The notes under the pieces were generated by a model. The model searched no databases and was not told where the DNA came from. It saw nothing but the letters and a program-made list of their open reading frames with translations. DNA of 26,906 bases from Spirochaetales bacterium (GTDB lineage Bacteria > Spirochaetota > Spirochaetia > Sphaerochaetales > Sphaerochaetaceae), in assembly GCA_017475725.1 (NCBI GenBank), contig JAFVFA010000248.1, positions 1 to 26,906 of the forward strand. The letters are read 5' to 3'. Position 1 is the stretch's first letter; every line of letters starts with the position of its first letter. Below are positions 7,987 through 15,188 of the stretch, piece after piece. Made by a program: the position numbers and the translations under genes.

Positions 7987-8064
7987 TTGTTCACAACCTG
8001 TTCATAACTTTTCACAACTTCAGGATTGTACATTCAGAAGCCTGTATTGCACAGGTTATGAACA
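7987..8064 (+). other. DnaA-box-like repeat cluster, candidate origin element
   Basis: Three direct repeats follow each other at one-helical-turn spacing: TGTTCACAAC (7988-7997), TGTTCATAAC (7999-8008) and TTTTCACAAC (8009-8018). A fourth copy, identical to the second, lies inverted at 8055-8064. The first contains TTGTTCACA, close to the DnaA box TTATNCACA. The extended 14-mer TGTTCAYAACCTGT occurs at 7988-8001 and inverted at 8051-8064. The location between dnaA and dnaN is a classic origin or dnaA-autoregulation site. DnaA binding is inferred. Confidence 0.6.
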
Positions 8065-8078
8065 GCCAGCGAACAGGT

Positions 8079-9473
8079 TCATTTCCTTGATTCGAGCTTT
8101 ATCTGGGTCTCAAGCTTCTCTATCACGTTGTTTATGTCCTTCTCGCTTGAGTTGAGCCTTGCCTCCATCTTCTGGACGTTGTACATGACGGTCGTGTGGT
8201 TCTTGCCGCCGAACTCATAGCCTATCTCCGTTGTGGAGAAGTCTGTCATGTTTCTGCAGAGGAACATTGCAATCTGCCTCGGAAGGACAACGCTCTGGTT
8301 CTTGCTCTTTCCCCTTATGTCCGCTGCGGAGACGTTGAAGTAGTTGGCCACCACCTTTATTATCATGTCTATGGATATTCCGCTTGTGTCGTTGTTTGAG
8401 CTGATTATGTGCCTCAGCTGCTCCTTGGCGGTCTCAAGTGAGATGTCCTTGTGGAGAAGCTCGCTGTAGGCGATGAGCTTTGTGAGGCATGATTCAAGTG
8501 CCCTGACGTTGCTTGATATGTTCGTGGCAATGTAGTCTATGACCTCATTGCTGAACTCAACGCCCTTCTCCTGGCACTTCTTCCTGAGGATGGCGACCCT
8601 TGTCTCGTAGTTCGGAGGAAGAAGGTCTATGTTCAGTCCCCTCTCGAATCTGCTTCTGAGACGATCCGATATGTCCTTGAGCTCCTCCACAGGCCTATCG
8701 CATGTGAACACTATCTGCCGTCCGGTTTCATACAGGTCGTTGAACGTGTTGAACAGCTCCTGCTGTACTCCCTGCTTGCCCTGCAGGAAATGGATGTCAT
8801 CTATCAGAAGGACTGCGACTTTCCTGTATTTGTTCTTGAACTGCTGGGGGTTCTTGTCGTTCAGTGACTGGATGTACTCGTTGGTGAAGTTCTCTGCAGT
8901 AACGTATGAGACCTTAAGTTTAGTGTTCTCCTTGAGATAGTTTCCTATGCTCTGTATGAGATGGGTCTTTCCGAGACCGACTCCTCCATATAATAAGCAG
9001 GGATTGTATGCCGAACCCGGATTCTTAGCTATTGCCATGCAGGCACTGTAGGCGAAGTTGCTGTTGTCTCCTGGTATGAACGAATCGAAGGTGTACGCTG
9101 CATTCAGTGTGCTCTCTTCGGAGTTCTTCGGTGCGGTCACCTTTGCCTTCTGCTCTGAAGCAGGCTTCCTGTCCGGTGCCGGCTGTGCAGGGGTCTTCTC
9201 CTTGATCTGGGCGGCACCTGTGTTCTGTGCGCCTTTTCTTATCTCGAATGTGACGTAGTAGTCTGCATCGCCCAGCTCGCTCAGCGTGTTCTCTATCAGA
9301 ACCTTGTAGGATGAGTCGAATCTGTCCCTGACAAAGGCGGAAGGAACGTAGAGAGTCACCTTCCCGTCACTCTCCGATCCGAATGACAGACGTGTGAACC
9401 ATGATGAGAATTCGTTCTCAGGCAATGATTCCTTTATCTGCGTTATTGTTCTGTTCCAAAGTTCCTCTGTCAT
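8079..9473 (-). CDS. dnaA: Chromosomal replication initiator DnaA
   Basis: The ATP-dependent initiator that binds DnaA boxes, opens oriC and recruits helicase. The 464 residues contain all four domains. Domain I is about residues 1-80, and a low-complexity Pro/Lys-rich linker spans about 85-120. In the AAA+ core, Walker A is GGVGLGKTH (163-171) and Walker B is LLIDDIHF (222-229). The C-terminal helix-turn-helix carries the DnaA signature EIGYEFGGKNHTTVMYNV (416-433). GAGG with an 8-nt spacer precedes the ATG at 9473. It is transcribed away from gyrB, and dnaN follows in the same direction after 227 bp with its own promoter. Confidence 0.98.
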   Translation of the reverse strand: MTEELWNRTITQIKESLPENEFSSWFTRLSFGSESDGKVTLYVPSAFVRDRFDSSYKVLIENTLSELGDADYYVTFEIRKGAQNTGAAQIKEKTPAQPAPDRKPASEQKAKVTAPKNSEESTLNAAYTFDSFIPGDNSNFAYSACMAIAKNPGSAYNPCLLYGGVGLGKTHLIQSIGNYLKENTKLKVSYVTAENFTNEYIQSLNDKNPQQFKNKYRKVAVLLIDDIHFLQGKQGVQQELFNTFNDLYETGRQIVFTCDRPVEELKDISDRLRSRFERGLNIDLLPPNYETRVAILRKKCQEKGVEFSNEVIDYIATNISSNVRALESCLTKLIAYSELLHKDISLETAKEQLRHIISSNNDTSGISIDMIIKVVANYFNVSAADIRGKSKNQSVVLPRQIAMFLCRNMTDFSTTEIGYEFGGKNHTTVMYNVQKMEARLNSSEKDINNVIEKLETQIKLESRK

Positions 9474-9494
9474 GGTCCATACCTCGTGAGGGTT

Positions 9495-9523
9495 ATTCTA
9501 ACTTGGAAAGCAGTGGTTTTCAA
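9495..9523 (-). promoter_or_regulatory. Promoter of dnaA
   Basis: On the minus strand TTGAAA (9518-9523), a 17-nt spacer and TAGAAT (9495-9500), 21 nt before the dnaA ATG. The -10 hexamer is the same as that proposed for moxR. A DnaA-box-like TTGTGCACA lies just upstream at 9529-9537, so autoregulation is possible. Confidence 0.7.
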
Positions 9524-9566
9524 GGCGATTGTGCACATGTGTTTTGCATATGCATGTCACAGATTA

Positions 9567-9595
9567 TTGTAAACTTTCACTAATTTATATATTAT
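9567..9595 (+). promoter_or_regulatory. Probable promoter of gyrB-gyrA
   Basis: TTGTAA (9567-9572), a 17-nt spacer and TATTAT (9590-9595). It would give a leader of about 30 nt containing AAAGGA (9616-9621), 10 nt from the gyrB ATG. The surrounding sequence is so AT-rich that alternatives cannot be excluded. Confidence 0.5.
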
Positions 9596-9631
9596 TAAAA
9601 TATTCTAATAACATTAAAGGATTATTGTTAA

Positions 9632-11641
9632 ATGAATGAAGACAACATCAACGAAGAGGAAATGAACAACCTTGCTCATACCTCTGCAGAGTACACGGGT
9701 GAGAACATCCAGGTCCTGAAGGGACTTGAGGCCGTCCGTGTGAGACCTGGTATGTACATAGGATCCACCGGTCCTGATGGACTTCACCACCTGGTCTACG
9801 AGGTTATCGACAACTCCATTGATGAGGCCGTGGCCGGATACTGCGACACCATCAAGGTCACAATAGACAAGGGGAACTACGTCACCGTTGAGGACAACGG
9901 AAGAGGTATCCCTGTAGACATCCATCCGACTGAAGGCATCTCGACCCTTGAGGTCGCGCTCTGCCATCTGCATGCCGGCGGTAAGTTCAACGGCGGAGCC
10001 TACAAGGTCTCCGGAGGACTGCACGGCGTAGGTGTCAGCGTAGTCAACGCCCTCTCAGACCATCTTGTGGCAACGGTCCACCGCGCCCCTGACATGTACA
10101 TGCAGGAGTACCACTGCGGCGAGCCTGTGGCCCCTGTAGCCAGGGTCGGAAGCACAGACAAGAGAGGAACGACAATCAAGTTCCATCCGGACACGACCAT
10201 CATGGAAGGCGATGACTTCAACTTCAACGTCCTCTGTGAGCGCTTCAGGGAGCTTGCCTTCCTGAACAAGGGCATCGTCATCACTGCCATCGACAACAGG
10301 GAGGAGAATCCGGAGGAGAAGGTCTTCCACTTCGAGGGCGGCATAAAGGACTTCGTCACCTACATCAACAAGAACAAGAAGGTCATCCCGGAAGGGACTG
10401 AGCCCATCTACTTCAGCGGAGAGAGGGAGAACGACAACGGTGCTGCCATAGTGGAGTTCTCTCTCCAGTACAACGACAGGTTCGACGAGAACATCCACAC
10501 CTTCGCCAACAACATCAACACACGCGAAGGCGGAAAGCACCTGATCGGATTCACCAGCGGACTTGTGGCCAGCTTCAAGAACCAGCTGCAGATCCACATG
10601 AAGGAGCTTGCGGGTAAGAACAAGAACGCAGAGGCCTTCTTCGAGTCCGATGACTTCAAGGAGGGGTTCAACTCCGATGTCCGCGAAGGTTTGAGCGCGG
10701 TTGTCTCAGTCAAGATCACGAACCCGCAGTTCGAGGGTCAGACAAAGATGAAGCTCGGAAACTCCTACGTCCAGGGAATAGTCTATAGCTTTGTCTATCA
10801 GAAACTTAATGACTACTTCGACGAGCATCCGGACCAGATCCTCACACTTCTCCAGAAGACGATAGCCTCATCCAAGGCCAGAATCGCAGCCAAGAAGGCG
10901 CGCGAGAACGCCCGTAAGAAGGGTGGAGTCAGTCTTCCCGGAAAACTTGCCGACTGCAGTGAGAAAGACCCTTCAAAGTGCGAAATTTTCATCGTGGAGG
11001 GAGATTCTGCAGGTGGAAGCGCCAAGCAGGGGCGTGACAGGACCATCCAGGCCATCCTCCCCCTCTGGGGAAAGATGCTCAACGTCGAGAAGACCAGAGA
11101 GGACAAGGTCGAGGGAAATGACAAGCTCCAGCCTGTCATCGACTCCATAGGTGCAGGACTCGGGGCCAACTTCGACGTGACCAAGGCCAGATACCACAAG
11201 GTCATAATCATGGCCGATGCCGATGTCGACGGATCCCATATCAGAACGCTTCTTCTGACGTTCTTCTTCAGATACATGAGACCTCTGATCGATGCGGGCT
11301 ATGTCTACTTCGCCATGCCGCCTCTCTACAAGATCTCGATTAAGAACAAGGACTACTACGCGTTCAACGATGAGGACAAGGCCAAGATCCTTGAGGACCA
11401 CGGAGAGAGCGAGTCCGATTCCAAGAACGTCAAGATCCAGCGCTACAAAGGTCTTGGTGAGATGAATCCTGAGCAGCTTTGGGAGACCACAATGAACCCT
11501 GAGACCAGGTTCATCGGACAGGTCCACCTCTCTGACGCAGTTGAGGCTGACCTGGTGTTCTCCACCCTCATGGGAGAGGAGGTCGAGCCGAGGCGCGACT
11601 TCATAGAGAAGAATGCAACCTATGCACAGATTGATGCTTGA
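9632..11641 (+). CDS. gyrB: DNA gyrase subunit B
   Basis: The ATPase and TOPRIM subunit of DNA gyrase, which introduces negative supercoils ahead of replication. The 669 residues are the compact form without the extra C-terminal insertion of enterobacterial GyrB. The GHKL ATPase shows EVIDNSIDEA (57-66), EDNGRGIP (87-94) and SGGLHGVG (127-134). The transducer carries the QTKMKLGN loop (370-377). TOPRIM has EGDSAGGSAKQGRDR (456-470) and DADVDG (529-534). The tail motif QRYKGLGEMNPEQLW is present. gyrA starts 13 nt after the stop, behind its own GGGAGG, so both subunits are made from one message. Codon use is strongly biased, as in highly expressed genes. Confidence 0.98.
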   Translation: MNEDNINEEEMNNLAHTSAEYTGENIQVLKGLEAVRVRPGMYIGSTGPDGLHHLVYEVIDNSIDEAVAGYCDTIKVTIDKGNYVTVEDNGRGIPVDIHPTEGISTLEVALCHLHAGGKFNGGAYKVSGGLHGVGVSVVNALSDHLVATVHRAPDMYMQEYHCGEPVAPVARVGSTDKRGTTIKFHPDTTIMEGDDFNFNVLCERFRELAFLNKGIVITAIDNREENPEEKVFHFEGGIKDFVTYINKNKKVIPEGTEPIYFSGERENDNGAAIVEFSLQYNDRFDENIHTFANNINTREGGKHLIGFTSGLVASFKNQLQIHMKELAGKNKNAEAFFESDDFKEGFNSDVREGLSAVVSVKITNPQFEGQTKMKLGNSYVQGIVYSFVYQKLNDYFDEHPDQILTLLQKTIASSKARIAAKKARENARKKGGVSLPGKLADCSEKDPSKCEIFIVEGDSAGGSAKQGRDRTIQAILPLWGKMLNVEKTREDKVEGNDKLQPVIDSIGAGLGANFDVTKARYHKVIIMADADVDGSHIRTLLLTFFFRYMRPLIDAGYVYFAMPPLYKISIKNKDYYAFNDEDKAKILEDHGESESDSKNVKIQRYKGLGEMNPEQLWETTMNPETRFIGQVHLSDAVEADLVFSTLMGEEVEPRRDFIEKNATYAQIDA

Positions 11642-11654
11642 CGGGAGGTTTTAA

Positions 11655-14195
11655 ATGGAAGAGGAAATCAAAAGCAGAGTACTTGTCTCGGACCTCTCGG
11701 AGGAGATGAGAAAGAGTTATCTTGACTATGCCATGTCGGTCATAGTCAGCCGTGCGCTTCCGGATGTGCGTGACGGTCTGAAGCCTGTCCACAGGAGAAT
11801 CCTGTATGACATGTACGACCTGGGAATCAAGAGCACCGGATCTTTCAAGAAGTGTGCGCGTACAGTCGGAGACGTTCTCGGTAAGTTCCATCCGCACGGA
11901 GATGCATCCGTATACGATGCACTTGTCCGTCTGGCACAGGACTTCTCCATGCGCTACCCTGTCATCAAGCCGCAGGGCAACTTCGGTTCAATCGACGGTG
12001 ATCCGCCAGCAGCATACAGATACACAGAGGCCAAGATGGCCAAGATGGGAGAGCTCATGCTCCAGGACATCGACAAGGAGACCGTCAACATGGTCCCCAA
12101 CTTCGACGAGTCCCTGAAGGAGCCTGAGGTTCTTCCTGCAGGGTTCCCGTTCCTTCTTGCAAACGGAACAAGCGGTATTGCAGTCGGAATGGCAACCAAC
12201 ATGCCGCCTCACAACCTCCGCGAGATATGCGATGCTCTCTGCGCCATGATCGAGAACCCGGACATCACAATCCCTGAGCTGATGAACTACATCAAGGGAC
12301 CGGACTTCCCGACGGCTGCCAAAGTCTGCGGTGTCAAGGGAATACGCGATGCCTTCGAGACGGGCCGCGGAAAGATAGTCATGCGCGGCGTCTACCACAT
12401 CGAGGACCACAAGACCCATGAGTCCATCGTCTTCACGGAGATCCCCTACCAGGTCAACAAGGCCGAGCTGGTCAAGCATATCGACGAGCTCAGGAAGGAC
12501 GATATCCTCAAGGACATCTCAACCATCAGGGACGAGTCCGGACGTGATGGAATCAGAATAGTCATAGAGCTCAAGAAGGATGCGGTTCCGGAGATTGCGG
12601 TGAACCATCTGTTCCAGAACACGCAGCTGCAGAGCAACTTCAACGTCAACAATCTGGCTCTTGTCGAAGGCAGACCCAAGTGCTTGACACTCAAGGACAT
12701 GCTCTATTACTACCTCGAGCACAGGAAGGACGTTACCACAAGAAGGACCAAGTTCGACCTGGCCAAGGCGCTGGAGCGTGAGCACATTCTGCTCGGTCTG
12801 AAGATCGGTCTTGAGAACATAGACCAGGTCATCGAGATCATCAAGCAGAGCGCTAACAACGAGGAGGCCTCCAACAATCTGCAGGCCACGTTCGGGCTCT
12901 CCGACAAGCAGGCCAACGCAATCATCCAGATGAGGCTTGGAAGACTCAGCCACATGGAGACCCAGGAGATAATCGACGAGCTGAACGAGCTCGAGGTCAA
13001 GATCGCCTTCTACAGGGAGCTTCTCTCGGATGAGACTAAGATGCTCCATGAGGTCGAGCTTGAGATCCAGCAGCTCTCGGCGGAGTACGGCGATGACAGA
13101 CGCACCCTGATCGAGACCCGTGAGATCGACGGCCTTGTGGACAAGGACTTCATCAAGAAGGAGGATGTCGTTGTAGTCATCACAAACAAGGGCTTCGTGA
13201 AGCGTGTCTCAGCTGATGAATACAAGTCACAGGGACGCGGAGGAAAGGGCGTCAGAGGCGCAGCTCTCAGAGATGAGGACTTCGTCGAGCACCTGTTCTC
13301 AGCATTCTCACATGACCACATCCTGTTCATCACCAACTACGGAAAGGCGTTCTGCCTCGAGGTCTGGGAGCTTCCTGAAGGCCAGAAGGTCGGCAAGGGA
13401 GTCAACATCAAGGCCGTTCTCCCGAAGATCGAAGAGGGTGAGAGCATCTCCGCCATCATCGACTTCAAGGAGTTCGACGAGACGAAGAGCATCCTCATGG
13501 CAACCAAGATGGGTGTCGTCAAGCAGGTCAAGCTCAACGACTTCATCAACGGCAGGAAGAACGGAATCAGGGCAATCACGCTTGATGAGGGCGATTCCCT
13601 GGTCAAATGCCTGTTCGTCAATGAGGGAGATGAGGCAATGCTGGTCTCCAGAAACGGAAAGGGACTCAGATTCAGCGTCGATGATGTCAGAGTCATGGGT
13701 CGTCCGGCACGTGGAGTCCGCGGCATGAACCTCTCCGATGGTGACGAGATCATTGGACTGGTCAAGGTTGAGGACGATAAGACCATCATTCTGGTGACGA
13801 ACCAAGGCAAGGGCAAGCAGGTCGAGTTCAACCTGTTCATGAGACATGGCAGAGGTACCAACGGACAGACGATCTATAAGCTGGCAGATGAAACGTATCT
13901 TGTTTCTGCACTTGGAGTTAACGATGAAAACGATGTCGTTTGCATCACCAAGAAGGGACAGACCATCAGGACCCATGTCAATGGAATCTCCAACCAGGGA
14001 AGAGCCGCTGCAGGAGTCAACATCTTCAGGATGAAGACGGATGACGACTACATTGTGGCCATGACAGTGACCGATTATCAGGAGGAGGAGCCTGAGGAAG
14101 AGGCCCCGGCAGAAGGCAATCCTGCCGAACTCGGAACAACCAATGAAGCCCCTGAAGCAGTTGAAACCACAACTTCAGAAGGTGAGCAGAATTAA
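11655..14195 (+). CDS. gyrA: DNA gyrase subunit A
   Basis: The DNA-cleaving subunit of gyrase. Of 846 residues, the winged-helix/tower part carries GKFHPHGDASVYDALVR (77-92) and the catalytic tyrosine Y123 in AYRYTEAK. The C-terminal beta-pinwheel has a GyrA-box-like QGRGGKG (526-532), which separates it from ParC. Later blade repeats such as GRPARGVRGMN and NQGRAAAGVN follow. An acidic Glu-rich tail (about the last 40 residues) follows the pinwheel. The residue equivalent to E. coli Ser83 is Ala84, while the Asp87 equivalent (D88) is kept. GGGAGG lies 6 nt before the ATG. The gene is followed by a strong terminator. Confidence 0.98.
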   Translation: MEEEIKSRVLVSDLSEEMRKSYLDYAMSVIVSRALPDVRDGLKPVHRRILYDMYDLGIKSTGSFKKCARTVGDVLGKFHPHGDASVYDALVRLAQDFSMRYPVIKPQGNFGSIDGDPPAAYRYTEAKMAKMGELMLQDIDKETVNMVPNFDESLKEPEVLPAGFPFLLANGTSGIAVGMATNMPPHNLREICDALCAMIENPDITIPELMNYIKGPDFPTAAKVCGVKGIRDAFETGRGKIVMRGVYHIEDHKTHESIVFTEIPYQVNKAELVKHIDELRKDDILKDISTIRDESGRDGIRIVIELKKDAVPEIAVNHLFQNTQLQSNFNVNNLALVEGRPKCLTLKDMLYYYLEHRKDVTTRRTKFDLAKALEREHILLGLKIGLENIDQVIEIIKQSANNEEASNNLQATFGLSDKQANAIIQMRLGRLSHMETQEIIDELNELEVKIAFYRELLSDETKMLHEVELEIQQLSAEYGDDRRTLIETREIDGLVDKDFIKKEDVVVVITNKGFVKRVSADEYKSQGRGGKGVRGAALRDEDFVEHLFSAFSHDHILFITNYGKAFCLEVWELPEGQKVGKGVNIKAVLPKIEEGESISAIIDFKEFDETKSILMATKMGVVKQVKLNDFINGRKNGIRAITLDEGDSLVKCLFVNEGDEAMLVSRNGKGLRFSVDDVRVMGRPARGVRGMNLSDGDEIIGLVKVEDDKTIILVTNQGKGKQVEFNLFMRHGRGTNGQTIYKLADETYLVSALGVNDENDVVCITKKGQTIRTHVNGISNQGRAAAGVNIFRMKTDDDYIVAMTVTDYQEEEPEEEAPAEGNPAELGTTNEAPEAVETTTSEGEQN

Positions 14196-14197
14196 CC

Positions 14198-14218
14198 AAA
14201 AAAACGGGCTGAAAGCCC
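14198..14218 (-). terminator. Minus-strand intrinsic terminator guarding the gyrA 3' end
   Basis: On the minus strand GGGCT, loop TTC, AGCCC, then G and a run of seven T (14198-14204). It begins 3 nt beyond the gyrA stop and would stop transcripts entering gyrA in antisense. On the plus strand the same stem lacks a T-run. Confidence 0.55.
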
Positions 14219-14227
14219 AAATCAATC

Positions 14228-14247
14228 TGTTACTATGTATAGTAACA
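14228..14247. repeat. Perfect inverted repeat after gyrA
   Basis: TGTTACTA and TAGTAACA (8 bp) flank the 4-nt loop TGTA. It sits between two terminators. No T-run follows, so it is either an RNA stem protecting the gyrA 3' end or a protein-binding site. Confidence 0.6.
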
Positions 14248-14254
14248 ACCCCTG

Positions 14255-14290
14255 AAAACCGCATTCTAGGCCTCTGGAATGCGGTTTTTT
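14255..14290 (+). terminator. Rho-independent terminator of gyrB-gyrA
   Basis: A long stem, AAAACCGCATTC paired with GAATGCGGTTTT, with a loop of about 10 nt, runs into a six-T tract at 14285-14290. It is 60 nt after the gyrA stop and ends the gyrase transcript. Confidence 0.9.
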
Positions 14291-14425
14291 GCTGTATCAG
14301 GGAATTTTCAAAAATTGAACCAAGTAAAATCCAGAAATTGAAAAGGCGGTCCAGAAGGGGTCTGTCAAAAGGACTCTGGCAGAATGAAGGATAGGGCAAG
14401 AGAAGGTTTGTTGTCAGCTGATGAA

Positions 14426-14441
14426 TGTTTCACGTGAAACG
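14426..14441 (+). other. parS-like site 1
   Basis: TGTTTCACGTGAAACG matches the ParB-binding consensus TGTTTCACGTGAAACA at 15 of 16 positions. It lies about 1.5 kb from parB. Confidence 0.9.
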
Positions 14442-14526
14442 CTGACGTGGAAATGAAAATGGATTTTTAAGGATTATCAGCTGCTTCTGCTTTTCTTTGT
14501 GTTTCAATCAAAATGGAATGGAAACA

Positions 14527-14542
14527 TGTTTCACGTGAAACG
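14527..14542 (+). other. parS-like site 2
   Basis: TGTTTCACGTGAAACG, identical to site 1, 101 bp downstream of it. Confidence 0.9.
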
Positions 14543-14767
14543 CTTGTAATGGAAAAACGAAGAAAAACATTGTTAATCGGAAAAATAAAATGCTAAATGC
14601 CGTTTAGAGATTCTATTTTGTGAAAACATTCTGTTTTGGACGGATTTGGAGTCATTGGCAGTGAAGAATGATGGAAAAGTGTTGCCTGTACTAGTCCAGA
14701 TCTGAAAAATATGATTCTTTGTTTGCTGATTGATGGTATTTAGAGGTTTTCAGTTGGTTTTGCGTGA

Positions 14768-14783
14768 TGTTTCACATGAAACA
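14768..14783 (+). other. parS-like site 3 (variant centre)
   Basis: TGTTTCACATGAAACA has perfect outer arms but CA instead of CG at the centre (15/16). The central CpG is important for ParB in studied systems, so this site may be weaker. Confidence 0.75.
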
Positions 14784-14803
14784 TTGAAAAATGATGTGAA
14801 AAG

Positions 14804-14831
14804 GTAAAAAAATACCGGGCCGAAGCCCGGT
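14804..14831 (-). terminator. Rho-independent terminator of nfu
   Basis: On the minus strand a 7-bp GC-rich stem (ACCGGGC / GCCCGGT) with a stable TTCG tetraloop is followed by TATTTTTTT. It begins 21 nt after the nfu stop. Confidence 0.9.
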
Positions 14832-14833
14832 TG

Positions 14834-14853
14834 AGCGTTTCACGTGAAACGCT
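14834..14853 (+). other. parS-like site 4, overlapping the nfu stop
   Basis: CGTTTCACGTGAAACG (14836-14851) is a perfect palindrome matching the parS consensus at 14 of 16 positions. It extends to a 20-bp palindrome with AGC/GCT ends. The right end overlaps the nfu stop codon at 14852-14854. Confidence 0.85.
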
Positions 14854-15094
14854 ATTTTTCTTCAAGTGTAAGATCAACAACCTCAATCTGGTCGTCAACG
14901 TTATACTTCAACATTCTTTCAACTCCATTTTTGAGGGTCATTTCCGCCATCATGCAGCCGGCGCATGCACCCTGGAGTTTTACATAGACCTTATAGCCTT
15001 CCATTCTTACGAATTCGATGTCTCCACCGTCGTTCTGGAGGGATGGTCTGACATATTTGATTGCTTCGACTACTTTGCTTTCAAGATCTTCCAT
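14852..15094 (-). CDS. NifU-like Fe-S cluster scaffold (Nfu domain)
   Basis: An 80-residue stand-alone NifU C-terminal domain. The core LQNDGGDIEFVRMEG (about 19-33) and the cysteine pair CAGC (44-47) followed by MMAEMTLKNGVERML are the Nfu signature. Two subunits normally hold a [4Fe-4S] cluster between their CxxC motifs and pass it to target proteins. AGGAGG lies upstream with a rather long 11-nt spacer. The gene is divergent from parA, has its own promoter and terminator, and its stop codon overlaps a parS-like site. It is not visibly linked to other Fe-S genes here. Confidence 0.93.
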   Translation of the reverse strand: MEDLESKVVEAIKYVRPSLQNDGGDIEFVRMEGYKVYVKLQGACAGCMMAEMTLKNGVERMLKYNVDDQIEVVDLTLEEK

Positions 15095-15117
15095 CGCTCA
15101 GTCGTCCTCCTGCAATA

Positions 15118-15146
15118 AATTTAGATTAAGGCCCTTAATAAGTCAA
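15118..15146 (-). promoter_or_regulatory. Promoter of nfu with a palindromic operator candidate
   Basis: On the minus strand TTGACT (15141-15146), a 17-nt spacer and TAAATT (15118-15123). The spacer contains a perfect 15-nt inverted repeat, ATTAAGG-C-CCTTAAT (15125-15139). A protein bound there would block this promoter. Confidence 0.6.
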
Positions 15147-15153
15147 TATTATG

Positions 15154-15182
15154 GTGACTTTTAGGTTCATTTGTTTTATATT
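15154..15182 (+). promoter_or_regulatory. Probable promoter of parA-parB (leaderless)
   Basis: GTGACT (15154-15159), a 17-nt spacer and TATATT (15177-15182). The parA ATG at 15189 begins 7 nt after the -10, about where transcription should start. No Shine-Dalgarno is present, consistent with a leaderless message. Confidence 0.45.
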
Positions 15183-15188
15183 GAGTTT

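Larger units (their letters stand above)
9474..9631. other. dnaA-gyrB divergent intergenic region, candidate oriC/unwinding element
   Basis: The 158-bp point from which all replication genes diverge. Left part: dnaA promoter. Middle: clustered palindromes TGTGCACA (9530-9537), CACATGTG (9534-9541) and TGCATATGCA (9545-9554), with a DnaA-box-like TTGTGCACA at 9529-9537. Right part (about 9561-9631): an extremely AT-rich stretch, a plausible duplex-unwinding element, which also carries the gyrB promoter. Origin function is inferred from position and composition. Confidence 0.5.
14196..14851. other. gyrA-nfu intergenic region (656 bp): terminators and parS sites, no gene
   Basis: From left to right it holds three hairpins just after gyrA, then about 130 bp with nothing I recognise. 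Next come two parS-like sites, about 225 AT-rich bp with nothing I recognise, and a third parS-like site. The nfu terminator follows, and a fourth parS-like site abuts the nfu stop. The short ORFs here lack Shine-Dalgarno sequences and resemble nothing, so I call no gene. Confidence 0.6.

Noticed and set aside
9614..11527. Long minus-strand ORFs (up to 184 residues) inside gyrB
   Set aside because: They are shadows caused by the strong codon bias of gyrB; none has a Shine-Dalgarno or a known motif.
11726..13976. Minus-strand and frame-shifted ORFs inside gyrA, up to 222 residues
   Set aside because: Same cause as in gyrB; the protein text is low in sense and no start signal is present.
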